Source of the DNA: Spirochaetota bacterium
Lineage (GTDB): Bacteria > Spirochaetota > Spirochaetia > Sphaerochaetales > Sphaerochaetaceae
Reading direction: 5' to 3'
DNA: 64,000 nt
Assembly: GCA_023401595.1 (NCBI GenBank)
Contig: JAEXDQ010000053.1
Span: 1 to 64,000, forward strand
Shown: positions 1 to 7,977 of the stretch, one piece after another
How positions within the stretch are numbered: position 1 is the stretch's first letter
Layout of the letters: every line of letters begins with the position of its first letter
The notes under the pieces: model-generated
Seen by the model: the letters and a program-made list of their open reading frames with translations, nothing else
Databases searched by the model: none
Told to the model about the DNA's origin: nothing
Made by a program: the position numbers and the translations under genes

Positions 1-131
1 GCGACGGGGAGATGGTGTGGAAGTGCAGCAACTGCGGGCACATCCACGTGGGGAAGAAGGCGCCGGCGATGTGCCCGGTGTGTTCGCATCCGCAGGCGTA
101 CTTTGAGCTGGCCGACTGCAAGAACTATTGA
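1..131 (+). CDS. Rubrerythrin, C-terminal fragment
   Basis: The reading frame enters from the left edge (first full codon at base 3) and ends with TGA at 129-131. The 42 visible residues form a rubredoxin-like domain: WKCSNCGHIH, then MCPVCSHPQAYFEL. These two Cys-x-x-Cys pairs bind one iron in rubrerythrins. Rubrerythrin is a cytoplasmic non-haem iron peroxidase that removes hydrogen peroxide in anaerobes. The di-iron four-helix domain lies outside the window, so another rubredoxin-domain protein cannot be fully excluded. The repeat cluster starts about 15 bases after the stop codon. Confidence 0.85.
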   Translation, partial: DGEMVWKCSNCGHIHVGKKAPAMCPVCSHPQAYFELADCKNY

Positions 132-146
132 CCCTCTCACTCGGAT

Positions 147-236
147 AAAATGCGCCCTGCGGCGTCGTTGCGCCAAGGCCGTGCGCAAGGCACTGTCCTT
201 GGCTGTACTTCTTGCAGGGCGGCATTTTCTCCTTCG
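147..236 (+). repeat. Structured repeat element, unit 1 (cluster 1)
   Basis: A 5' arm at 147-160 (AAAATGCGCCCTGC) pairs with 214-228 (GCAGGGCGGCATTTT) with one bulged base. Inside it, GCCAAGG (172-178) pairs with CCTTGGC (197-203). Within that, CC, GTGC (181-184), a five-base loop, GCAC (190-193) and TGT form the family core. The unit ends with CTCCTTCG. The same architecture recurs in ten other units in this window. No coding function is apparent. Confidence 0.7.
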
Positions 237-267
237 TGATGCTTACGTAAGATTCGTCGGGATGGAC

Positions 268-352
268 ATCGGCAAGCCGCGTTGCTGTGGCGAGGCCGTG
301 CGTTGGGCACTGTCCCCGCCTTGCGGCCTGGCCTGCCGATGATTCTCCTTCG
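268..352 (+). repeat. Structured repeat element, unit 2 (cluster 1)
   Basis: Outer arms ATCGGCA (268-274) and TGCCGAT (334-340) are perfectly complementary. The inner stem GGCGAGG (289-295) pairs with CCCCGCC (314-320) with one mismatch. The core is CC, GTGC (298-301), loop GTTGG, GCAC (307-310), TGT. The tail CTCCTTCG ends at 352. Confidence 0.7.
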
Positions 353-368
353 TGATGTCCGTTCGGAC

Positions 369-458
369 AAGACGCGCCCTGCGGCGTCGTTGCGCCAAGG
401 CCGTGCGCAAGGCACTGTCCTTGGCTGTACTTCTTGCAGGGCGGCATTTTCTCCTTCG
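369..458 (+). repeat. Structured repeat element, unit 3 (cluster 1)
   Basis: Near-identical tandem copy of unit 1, offset by 222 bp. The core and CTCCTTCG tail are intact. The 5' edge differs (AAGAC in place of AAAAT), so only the inner part of the outer stem, GCGCCCTGC with the GCAGGGC side, still pairs. Confidence 0.65.
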
Positions 459-489
459 TGATGCTTACGTAAGATTCGTCGGGATGGCT

Positions 490-574
490 ATCGGCAAGCC
501 GCGTTGCTGCGGCGAGGCCGTGCGTTGGGCACTGTCCCCGCCTTGCGGCCTAGCCTGCCGGTGATTCTCCTTCG
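490..574 (+). repeat. Structured repeat element, unit 4 (cluster 1)
   Basis: Tandem copy of unit 2. Outer arms are ATCGGCA (490-496) and TGCCGGT (556-562); the one change from unit 2 replaces an A-T pair with a G-T pair, so the stem is kept. The core GTGC, loop GTTGG, GCAC is unchanged. Confidence 0.65.
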
Positions 575-590
575 TGATGTCCGTTCGGTT

Positions 591-681
591 AAAATGGCGC
601 AGGCTACGTTGGACTCGCAAAGCCGTACAAAAAGTACAGTCCTTGCTCGACCTGCTTGTCTGCGTGGCATTTTCTCCTTCG
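591..681 (+). repeat. Structured repeat element, unit 5 (cluster 1, diverged)
   Basis: Outer arms AAAATG (591-596) with CATTTT (668-673), and CGCAG (598-602) with CTGCG (660-664). Inner stem GCAAAG (617-622) with CCTTGC (641-646), one mismatch. The core has switched to GTAC (625-628), loop AAAAA, GTAC (634-637), then AGT. The tail is CTCCTTCG. The primary sequence is quite different from units 1-4 but the fold is the same. Confidence 0.6.
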
Positions 682-761
682 TGAGATTTGCGTAAGGTCG
701 TCCGAATGGTTTACCCAAGCGTCCATCGGCATGCCGCCGCACGTTCGTTGAATACCGACCG

Positions 762-801
762 CAAGCCCCTTTTTCTCGCCAAGGCGTGGACAAGGGGCTT
801 G
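762..801. other. Inverted repeat, ten-base arms
   Basis: CAAGCCCCTT (762-771) is perfectly complementary to AAGGGGCTTG (792-801) across a 20-base loop. It lies between the repeat cluster and the first 77-residue gene. A terminator or a further degenerate member of the repeat family are both possible. No other feature is seen at 682-990. Confidence 0.4.
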
Positions 802-996
802 TTCGTTTTATACGAAAGCGTTTGAACCTTTGCCTGGTACTTCCGATGGGTTTTGAGCGACGCTTGGATATGAAATTGGTATCGACAGGTTGGTTTTCAT
901 GATATTCTACAAATCTACGGGTAGCAAGACCGCCCACAGGTGATGATGGTTTCAACGCCGAGATAACGGGAGACCGGGCTATGGAGGGGGAATAAG

Positions 997-1230
997 ATGC
1001 CTACATTTGAGGAATTCAAAGAACTTGTAAGAAAAATGTTGTCGGAGTGTCTGAAGAACCTGAGCGAGAAAGAAATCGATGAATACATCAATTCAGAGGA
1101 ATCCATGCACGTGATCCAGTCTGAATACAACATGAGCGTAAAGCAATACAAGAACGGCGAGATCACGGAGACGATATTCAGAAACGGCAGTGTAGGAGCT
1201 GTAGTCAGCTGTCTTGACATGCTCTACTGA
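997..1230 (+). CDS. Small conserved-looking protein, 77 aa (paralogue 1)
   Basis: The start ATG follows a strong ribosome site (GGAGGGGG, 984-991). The protein is acidic and predicted helical, with no signal peptide or membrane segment. It begins MPTFEEFKELV and contains NLSEKEIDEYINSE. The next gene encodes a paralogue of the same length. I do not recognise the family. Pairs of short, soluble, duplicated genes like this can be immunity proteins or small regulators, but nothing in the sequence shows which. Confidence 0.7.
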   Translation: MPTFEEFKELVRKMLSECLKNLSEKEIDEYINSEESMHVIQSEYNMSVKQYKNGEITETIFRNGSVGAVVSCLDMLY

Positions 1231-1282
1231 TATCTATTCTTGTGGCCAAACCTCATGTGAGCGCACGATGGAGGGAAATAAG

Positions 1283-1516
1283 ATGCCTACGTTCGAGGAA
1301 TTTAAGAATTTAGTGAAAGAGCATTTCAGATGGTATTATAAGAACCTGAGCGAGAAAGAGATCGATGAATATATCAATTCAGAGGACTCCATGCAAGTGA
1401 TTCAGTCTGAATACAACAGGCATGTCAAACAATTCAAAAGAGGCGAGATCACGGAAGAAGTATTTAGGATCGGCTGTGTGAGCGCGGTCGGACATTGCCT
1501 GTACATGCTGTACTAG
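1283..1516 (+). CDS. Small conserved-looking protein, 77 aa (paralogue 2)
   Basis: The frame is open from 1214, but the ATG at 1283 is chosen because a GGAGGG ribosome site lies at 1270-1275 and because it gives exact co-linearity with the preceding 77-residue protein. Shared blocks include MPTFEEFK, the whole of NLSEKEIDEYINSE, VIQSEYN and GEITE; the second half differs more. The pair arose by tandem duplication. Function unknown. Confidence 0.7.
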   Translation: MPTFEEFKNLVKEHFRWYYKNLSEKEIDEYINSEDSMQVIQSEYNRHVKQFKRGEITEEVFRIGCVSAVGHCLYMLY

Positions 1517-1584
1517 GGAATCAATGTATGCCCGCGCTATCGAGCCCGGAAATCCCGGACTCGCGCCTTGGGGCTTATCAGGTG

Positions 1585-2946
1585 TTACTTTACCGCCTTC
1601 TGCCGTTGATACCATTTTTTCTTAGTCTTCGCCACCGACTCCTGTATACCGAAGAACCGCATCGGATTGGTCTGAGCGAACGCTGTGACCTGCTCGTCTG
1701 AGAACGGTGAAAGCTCGAAAATCCTGTAGTAGTTCGTATAGGATTCGACCTTCAACAGATTTACAGAGAAATCGGAACCGAACATGGTCCGTTCCAGAAG
1801 CTTGTCGGCTACGTCGGGTTCGGAGTTCTCGATGAAATTCAGCAGATGCTCATAGAAATCCGCGGTGGTGCCGGAAAACGAAACATCAGCGTACACCCCC
1901 GGGTATTGCTTCATCAAATCGACGATCTCATAGAACCAACCTGAATCCGGCATTTTGTTCGCGACGGCGGAAATCATGGACAGCGGGCGTTTGTTGCTGA
2001 CAAGGGAATACTGCTTGCCGTAGTGGGCGAAATCGACTTTGATTGTCGGGAAGTTTTCGAACACAGGTTTCCAGCTTGCGGGGGAGGTATATTGCCAGGC
2101 CAGCTTCGCCGATACGCCGCGGAAGCCCTGGTCATCGCAATGGGTGATGATCGGAACATCGTTGTCGACGCAGAATTGATAGACCAGCTTGACCTTTTCA
2201 AGTTCACGGGCATCCTCCGGCCATGGGTTCGTCCCGAGCGGTGGATATATCTTGACGCCATAGAATCGTTTTTTCCGTTCCAGCGTCGGTTCGATGGCGC
2301 TGGCAGGCTCTAGCCGTTGATGGTCGGTTCTGATCTGTTGCAGCAGTTCCTCAATGAAACCAATGTCATGGACCGCCGGATTGATACCCAGCATCGGGTA
2401 GAATTCAAACAACCCTTCCGGTCTGTTCCTGTAATACCAGTCTATTCCATCCACCGTATCCTGCGCATAGCTGAGGATACGCTCAAGCTGCGCGCATCTA
2501 TAGTAGATTTTATCCCATTCCTTCTGGTCCTGGGAAAAGTCCATTACGAGCGGACACATCGCCAGTTTGTCGTAGGTTCTATTCCTGAAATGGAACTTGC
2601 CGTTCCGTATATAGCTCTCCTCCGGATAGACGAGGTTCGCCGCGGGCCTGTTTCGTCCGGTGGGCTGCTGGTAGCGGCCCATCAGGTCATCCTCCATCAT
2701 GGCGAAGATTTCTCCGATAGGACGTTCAAACGCCGATAATGCGTTCATCAGCGTATATAGCATCTGCATCCCTTTTCTGTTGGAGGGGGTAAAGATGTAT
2801 GAAGGGGAGAGGGCCCCGCCTGTTATGAATTCGGGAAGGCCGCCTTCGATTGACTCAATGAAACTGATGAAACTGGGATGGGCGAGCGTCATAGCGTGAA
2901 AGTGGGTGTCGAAGAAATAATCCATTTGAGCCTCCGATATCTGCAA
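1585..2946 (-). CDS. Amidohydrolase-family metal-dependent hydrolase
   Basis: The 453-residue protein has the marks of a TIM-barrel amidohydrolase (Amidohydro_2-like). A metal-binding D-T-H-F-H-A lies near residue 13, GVKIYPP in the middle, PIITHCDD (barrel histidine), VDFAHYGK, and RTMFGSDFSVN near residue 405, whose Asp is the usual catalytic or metal residue. It has no signal peptide, so it is probably cytoplasmic. The substrate cannot be told from sequence; relatives hydrolyse or decarboxylate small carboxylic or cyclic compounds. It is separated by only about 20 bases from the end of the HipA-like gene upstream and could share its transcript. Confidence 0.7.
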   Translation of the reverse strand: MQISEAQMDYFFDTHFHAMTLAHPSFISFIESIEGGLPEFITGGALSPSYIFTPSNRKGMQMLYTLMNALSAFERPIGEIFAMMEDDLMGRYQQPTGRNRPAANLVYPEESYIRNGKFHFRNRTYDKLAMCPLVMDFSQDQKEWDKIYYRCAQLERILSYAQDTVDGIDWYYRNRPEGLFEFYPMLGINPAVHDIGFIEELLQQIRTDHQRLEPASAIEPTLERKKRFYGVKIYPPLGTNPWPEDARELEKVKLVYQFCVDNDVPIITHCDDQGFRGVSAKLAWQYTSPASWKPVFENFPTIKVDFAHYGKQYSLVSNKRPLSMISAVANKMPDSGWFYEIVDLMKQYPGVYADVSFSGTTADFYEHLLNFIENSEPDVADKLLERTMFGSDFSVNLLKVESYTNYYRIFELSPFSDEQVTAFAQTNPMRFFGIQESVAKTKKKWYQRQKAVK

Positions 2947-2966
2947 TGATAACAGAATGTATCCCG

Positions 2967-3920
2967 CTAAGCCAGTATATTAAGCATATCATACCGTCGC
3001 TCGACCAAGTTCTGAAAGTTTCTACGTTCTTCGCATAGCTCCCGTAAAGGAATCGTCCTGAGTATCCAAAGGAGTTTTCCCTTGCAGGCGAATACCCGGT
3101 GCAGAAGTCTGTCCGCGGTCTGCCGGTTGAGCTGTAGGCTGTGCGCGAGGATCAGATACCGCTTTCGGTCGGCCAGCAGGCTTGTATAGCTGTCGTCCGG
3201 CTTATTCGGACTTGTTCGTGAGAACCTCAAGCCATAAGCGGGCGCAAGCCTCCTTCTCTGTGGATCGCCGGGTTCCTGGAGCATGAGTTTTTTCGGTTCG
3301 CATGCGGGAACTGAAAAGATGAACGAAAAAAGAAGCCGGAGCAAGAAATCGATGGCGTCAGCACGAGGGTAGGCGGACATCCTGGTTATATCGATTCCCC
3401 TGTCTGCGATGGTCGTCGGGCGATGATGGTCAGGTCGCCTATAAGTCTGCGCCAAGGTCGCGATATGGAGCGGATGAGTTTTCGAGGAGATGGTTTTCCT
3501 GTCGATGCGGGGAATGATGAACCCTTTGCGGTTTTCCTCGATCGGGACCAACGCTCCCCAAAGCGCGGGAATGCCGAAGGCCCGTGCAAGCAGCATCGTC
3601 ATCCATTCATTTTCAATCTGCTTGTTCGCCAACGCCTTGTCCGCTATCATCGGGGCTTTCAATAGAAAACGTGCATGGGTCTCACAGGACGGCCTCAATA
3701 TCCTGTTCAAAGGATCCTGGTGCAAGGAAACCAAATATGAGGAACTGGAAGCTGGATGTACATACTCTTTCCATTCTTCCACACGCTGTAGCGTCGGTAG
3801 CTTGTCCAATCCGAACACATGTCTACAGCATTCCCTATGTGCGTTCGCCTCCATTTCCCGCCGTTTGAGCTGTCTGCCGCAAATTGGACAGAAATCGAGC
3901 GGAGCTATTGTAGACTGCAT
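2967..3920 (-). CDS. HipA/HipT-like protein with degraded kinase core
   Basis: I place the start at the ATG at 3920, five bases after GGAAGGA, giving 317 aa. Residues 11-32 form a zinc-ribbon-like segment (CPIC, then H28, C31, C32), as in single-gene HipA homologues of anaerobes. The HipA-type blocks follow in order: FLLKAP (nucleotide-site Lys), IENEWMTMLLARAFGIP, a RIDRK strand, and LAPAYG. In active HipA kinases a conserved N-x-D-x-H-x-K-N catalytic loop and a Tyr-Asp metal site are expected. Here the loop position reads FSVPACEPKKL and the metal site reads YG. The fold is therefore probably kept while phosphotransfer is probably lost. No HipB-like helix-turn-helix gene is adjacent on either side. 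Confidence 0.7.
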   Translation of the reverse strand: MQSTIAPLDFCPICGRQLKRREMEANAHRECCRHVFGLDKLPTLQRVEEWKEYVHPASSSSYLVSLHQDPLNRILRPSCETHARFLLKAPMIADKALANKQIENEWMTMLLARAFGIPALWGALVPIEENRKGFIIPRIDRKTISSKTHPLHIATLAQTYRRPDHHRPTTIADRGIDITRMSAYPRADAIDFLLRLLFSFIFSVPACEPKKLMLQEPGDPQRRRLAPAYGLRFSRTSPNKPDDSYTSLLADRKRYLILAHSLQLNRQTADRLLHRVFACKGKLLWILRTIPLRELCEERRNFQNLVERRYDMLNILA

Positions 3921-4321
3921 ACATTCCTTCCTGGGATACATGGCGACAAGTTGTCATATGAAATCATTTAGCCTGTACGTTTATTTTCTATACCAGTAGT
4001 ATAGATGAGATTGTGCGGTTTGCAAGTTGAATATGCGACAATACTTAGTACAGGAATTTGATTTTAAAGCAATGATATATGTTTATGTAAAATTGACGGC
4101 TGGGTTTTTCTGTATTACTCAATATGGATATTCGATAACGCCTCAAAGGCAATGCGGTTTTACATCGGCATGCTATGTGGACGCGGTGCGTGTTGCAAGT
4201 GTGTGTGATGCAAGTATAAATGATGCAAGTATACGGGGAGATGGTGCATCTAATATAAAAGAAAGACCGCCACGGCGCGGGAAACGACGCGTGGCGGCCC
4301 ATTTTTTAATGACCGGTCAGT
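3921..4321. other. Intergenic region with three 15-bp direct repeats
   Basis: About 400 bases without a convincing gene. It holds three consecutive 15-bp repeats at 4192-4236, each containing the block TGCAAGT, plus the glnS terminator hairpin. An open frame on the plus strand (4027-4365) has no ribosome site or protein-like composition and runs into the glnS end, so it is not called. Confidence 0.5.
4268..4297 (-). terminator. Terminator downstream of glnS
   Basis: CCGCCACG (4268-4275) pairs with CGTGGCGG (4290-4297), and on the minus strand is followed by a T-rich stretch (TCTTTCTTTT). On the plus strand the hairpin is followed by ATTTTTT, so it may work both ways. Confidence 0.65.
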
Positions 4322-6037
4322 CTACAACCCCATTTTCTGTTTCATCTTCGCCCAGGAATCCTTGAGCGTCACAGTCCTGTTGAAGACAGGGGTTTCGGCG
4401 CTGTGGTCCTTGCTGTCAGGGCAGAAATAACCGTTGCGGATGAACTGCAGGTAGTCGCCGGCTTTCGTGTTGCGAACCTCCGGTTCCACCTTGCAGTGGT
4501 TCAGGACTACCAGTGATTCCGGGTTGAGGTCGTCGAGGTAGTCTCCTGTATCGCCGCCGGGATATTCGGTCTTGAACAACTTGTCGTATAGACGCACTTC
4601 ACAGTCCACGGCATGCCCGGCACTGACCCAGTGGCTCGTTCCCTTGACCTTTCGGCCGTCGGGAGTGGTCCCGCCCTTCGATTCGGGATCGTAGGTACAA
4701 TGAACCTCGACGATGTTTCCGTCGGCATCCTTCACCACGCTTTGCGCCGTTATGTAGTAGGCGTGCTTGAGACGGATTTCGTTTCCTGGATACAGCCGGT
4801 GGTATCCTTTGGGAGGTACTTCCATGAAATCCTCCCGTTCAATGTAGATTTCTCTGGAGAAGGGGACTTCTCTGGTTCCGGCTGACGGATCCTCGGGATT
4901 GTTGTCCGCCTGGATGTACTCGACCTTTCCTTCCGGATAGTTGTCGATGACGACCTTCAGCGGATCGAGAACCGCCATGACGCGCTTAGCCCGCTTGTTG
5001 AGATCCTCCCGAACGCAGAATTCCATCAGACTGTAGTCTACGACGCTTTCGACCTTCGCCACTCCGACGCGGGAAATGAAATCCCTCATCGATTCGGGGG
5101 AATAGCCGCGGCGGCGGATTCCGCTGATAGTCGGCATGCGGGGATCGTCCCAGCCTGAGACGATGCCGAGCTTGACCAGGTTCAGCAGCTTGCGCTTGCT
5201 CATCACGAAATAATTTATGTTCAGACGTGCGAACTCATACTGATGCGGCGCATGCTCGATACCGTCTATGCTGGTCGCCCAGTCGTAGGCCGGCCTATGG
5301 TCCTCGAACTCCAACGTACAGATGGAGTGGGTGATCCCCTCGATCGCATCGCTGATCGGATGGGTGAAATCGTACATCGGATAGATGCACCAGGTGTCTC
5401 CGGTCCTTGGGTGCGTCGCGAACTTGATACGGTAGATGGCAGGGTCGCGGAGGTTGATGTTCGGGCTTGCCATATCTATCTTGGCGCGGAGGACATAGGA
5501 GCCTTCAGGGTGTTTGCCCTGCCGCATCTCCTCGAACAGACGGAGGTTGTCTTCGATCGACCGTTCCCTGTCCGGGCTGTTCTTGCCGGGGGTGGTGAGC
5601 GTGCCGCGGTATTCCTTCATCTGTTCTGGACTCAGGCTGTCCACATAGGCTTTGCCTTCCTTGATAAGCCGGACGGCGATCTCATAGAGCTGCTGATAGT
5701 AGTCGGAGGCATAGTATTCATACCGGCCCCAGTCAAAACCGAGCCATTTTATGTCCCGTTTGATCGAGTCGATGTACTCCATGTCCTCTTTTTCTGGATT
5801 GGTGTCGTCAAGACGCAGATGACAACGCCCTCCATATTTCTGCGCCAGGCCGAAATTGATGCAGATCGACTTGATGTGTCCGACATGCAGATAGCCGTTG
5901 GGCTCCGGCGGGAAACGGGTTACGATCGTATTGTCCGGGACTCGGCCGTTCGCCAAATCGTCTTCAATGATACGTTCCAGGAAATTGAGCGGGGTTTTTT
6001 CCTTTCCTAGCTCCTCGCCGATGGTCAGCTCTTCCAT
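4322..6037 (-). CDS. glnS: Glutaminyl-tRNA synthetase
   Basis: Charges tRNA-Gln with glutamine in the cytoplasm. The class I signatures are clear: FPPEPNGYLHVGHIKS (the HIGH motif) near residue 50, and VMSKRKL (KMSKS motif). The C-terminal anticodon-binding beta-barrels are present, with HCTYDPES and GTSHWVSA blocks typical of GlnRS. The frame is open from 6094, but the ATG at 6037 is preferred because AAGGAAGG lies six bases upstream; this gives 571 aa, close to the usual length of about 550. Having GlnRS suggests direct charging of tRNA-Gln rather than only the GatCAB route. Confidence 0.95.
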   Translation of the reverse strand: MEELTIGEELGKEKTPLNFLERIIEDDLANGRVPDNTIVTRFPPEPNGYLHVGHIKSICINFGLAQKYGGRCHLRLDDTNPEKEDMEYIDSIKRDIKWLGFDWGRYEYYASDYYQQLYEIAVRLIKEGKAYVDSLSPEQMKEYRGTLTTPGKNSPDRERSIEDNLRLFEEMRQGKHPEGSYVLRAKIDMASPNINLRDPAIYRIKFATHPRTGDTWCIYPMYDFTHPISDAIEGITHSICTLEFEDHRPAYDWATSIDGIEHAPHQYEFARLNINYFVMSKRKLLNLVKLGIVSGWDDPRMPTISGIRRRGYSPESMRDFISRVGVAKVESVVDYSLMEFCVREDLNKRAKRVMAVLDPLKVVIDNYPEGKVEYIQADNNPEDPSAGTREVPFSREIYIEREDFMEVPPKGYHRLYPGNEIRLKHAYYITAQSVVKDADGNIVEVHCTYDPESKGGTTPDGRKVKGTSHWVSAGHAVDCEVRLYDKLFKTEYPGGDTGDYLDDLNPESLVVLNHCKVEPEVRNTKAGDYLQFIRNGYFCPDSKDHSAETPVFNRTVTLKDSWAKMKQKMGL

Positions 6038-6327
6038 GAGTTCCTTCCTTTGTCCTTCCATAGGGACTTGAGTCAAGATATCGCATAGTATCACAAGGAT
6101 GATGGTTGTAGAAGTCCTTCGGAATGCTCCCGGTCATGCTCCAGGCCGTTTCCCTTCGGCTTGTCATCCGCTGGATCGGTCTTTCCGGCCGTCGGATTCT
6201 GCCAGATGGTCGTCAAAAAGATGGAAAAACATCACGACAGGACGCTAAGATACTGCAAAGTTTTTGAATTCATGCAATACTGGCGGCGGTTCGTCATCAT
6301 TCACCAGAGGTAAAAGGAAATTTCCAT

Positions 6328-7977
6328 ATGTCCATGAAGTTTGTCGGTGACCTGCGCAAGGAATTCGCAGGTTACAATGTAGTGTCTCTTTCCAAGGATC
6401 TGATGGCCGGCCTGACCGTCGCCGCCGTCGCATTGCCGCTGGCTCTGGCGTTTGGAGTCAGCTCCGGCGCGGACGCCGCGGCGGGATTGATCACCGCCAT
6501 TATCGCCGGTCTGCTGATCGGGGCGCTGTCCGGCGCCTCCTACCAGATTTCCGGTCCGACAGGAGCAATGACGGCGATTCTCGCGGGGCTTGCCGCTCGG
6601 CATGGTCTGCAAGGCGTCTTTGTCGCCGGTTTCCTGAGCGGTTGCATCCTGCTTGTCGCTGGAATCCTCAGGGTGGGGGCTTTGGTGTCCTTTATCCCTG
6701 GTCCGGTGATCACCGGCTTCACCAGCGGTATCGCCGTCATCATCGCCCTTGGACAGGTGGATAATTTCTTCGGGACTGTCTCGGCGGGGGAGACTGCGAT
6801 CCAGAAACTGGTATCGTATGGGGAACTTGGTTTTCATCCCTCCGTATCCGCCGTCCTGTTCGGCCTCCTGGTGATCGGAATCATGCTGGCGTGGCCGAAG
6901 AAATGGAACGCACGGTTTCCTTCGTCGTTGGTTGGGATAATCGTGGCGCTGGCGGTTCAGCTGGCGGGGAATTTCCCAGTCGCGGAGGTCGGCGCTATCC
7001 CCCGGACGCTCTTGCCTGAATCCCGTTTGATGTTCAACTTGATACCTTGGGCCCAATTGGGTGGGTTCGTAGCGCCTGCGGTCAGCATCGCGGCCCTGGG
7101 CATGGTGGAGAGCCTGCTTTGCGGAGCTTCCGCCGGAAAAATGAAGGATGAGAAGCTCGACGCTGGACGGGAGCTGGTCGCCCAAGGCATAGGGAACATG
7201 ATCATTCCGTTCTTCGGAGGGGTTCCTGCGACCGCGGCCATCGCACGTACCAGCGTGGCGATCAAAAGCGGCGGTCGTACCCGTCTGACCAGTGTATTCC
7301 ATTCCGTTGGTTTGCTCTGTTCGATGTTTTTCCTGGGTCCGGTAATGAGCCGGATACCGCTTGCAGCGCTTGCCGGCGTGCTGATCGTCACCGCTTGGAG
7401 AATGAACGAATGGGCCGCTATCAGGCAGATATTCAACCGTCGGATCAAGACTTCGATCGCCCAGTTCCTGGTAACGATGCTCGCCACGGTAGTTTTCGAC
7501 CTGACTTTGGCCATTCTCATCGGTATCGGGTTGTCGATGGTGTTGTTTATCATCCGTAGTCGCGATGTACGGATTGAGGTGGATGAGCCGACCATCGCCA
7601 AAGACGACAAGCGCACCCGTGTCGTATATGTGGACGGCGCGTTGTTTTTCGCTACTCAGGACAAGCTGTCCCTGTTGGTCGACGGTATCGTCAAGGATGG
7701 TTGCCGGCGTATCCTGTTTTCATTGCGTGGCGTTCCGAATATCGATCATTCGGAAGTGTCGGAAATCACCGCTATCGTCGAACAATGCCAGGCGAAAGGG
7801 GTTGAGGTCTTGTTCGCAGGGCTGCAACCGTCGGTTCGGCGAATGTTCGAGCGCTTGTCCCTCGATGAGCTGGTAGGGGTGGATCGATTCTATAGCAGCG
7901 CCGTGGTAGCGTTGGAGGCGTTGGAAGCTTCTTCCGACGCAGATGCCGCGGGATCGGGCCGTTTTATGGACCGGTAG
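6328..7977 (+). CDS. SulP-family anion transporter with STAS domain
   Basis: The 549-residue inner-membrane protein has the SulP architecture. About 12-14 hydrophobic segments span residues 25-410, including the signature region DLMAGLTVAAVALPLALAFG and the conserved SGPTGAMTAI block. A cytoplasmic STAS domain follows at about residues 430-530 (VVYVDGALFFATQDKL, ILFSLRGVPNIDHS). Family members move sulfate, bicarbonate or other anions by proton or sodium symport or by exchange; the substrate cannot be read from the sequence. The gene is transcribed divergently from glnS. Its 3' end overlaps the convergent downstream gene by 88 bases. Confidence 0.9.
   Translation: MSMKFVGDLRKEFAGYNVVSLSKDLMAGLTVAAVALPLALAFGVSSGADAAAGLITAIIAGLLIGALSGASYQISGPTGAMTAILAGLAARHGLQGVFVAGFLSGCILLVAGILRVGALVSFIPGPVITGFTSGIAVIIALGQVDNFFGTVSAGETAIQKLVSYGELGFHPSVSAVLFGLLVIGIMLAWPKKWNARFPSSLVGIIVALAVQLAGNFPVAEVGAIPRTLLPESRLMFNLIPWAQLGGFVAPAVSIAALGMVESLLCGASAGKMKDEKLDAGRELVAQGIGNMIIPFFGGVPATAAIARTSVAIKSGGRTRLTSVFHSVGLLCSMFFLGPVMSRIPLAALAGVLIVTAWRMNEWAAIRQIFNRRIKTSIAQFLVTMLATVVFDLTLAILIGIGLSMVLFIIRSRDVRIEVDEPTIAKDDKRTRVVYVDGALFFATQDKLSLLVDGIVKDGCRRILFSLRGVPNIDHSEVSEITAIVEQCQAKGVEVLFAGLQPSVRRMFERLSLDELVGVDRFYSSAVVALEALEASSDADAAGSGRFMDR

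Larger units (their letters stand above)
152..595 (+). repeat. 222-bp tandem duplication (2 copies)
   Basis: Bases 152-373 and 374-595 are near-identical direct repeats, each holding one unit-1-type and one unit-2-type element plus spacer. Only a handful of differences are visible, so the duplication is recent. Confidence 0.85.

Noticed and set aside
147..681. CRISPR array or tandem-spacer structure at the left end
   Set aside because: The repeats are about 222 bp and internally folded, with no short identical repeats and unique spacers of constant size; no cas genes are near.
137..955. Open reading frames through repeat cluster 1
   Set aside because: They exist on both strands because the G+C-rich repeat lacks stops. 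The peptides simply duplicate with the DNA repeat and have no ribosome sites.
4027..4365. Plus-strand ORF of 112 codons between the HipA-like gene and glnS
   Set aside because: No ribosome site, covers the 15-bp repeats and the terminator, and ends inside glnS.
5243..6010. 255-codon ORF antisense to glnS
   Set aside because: It is the complement of a clear glnS gene, has no ribosome site and no family resemblance.
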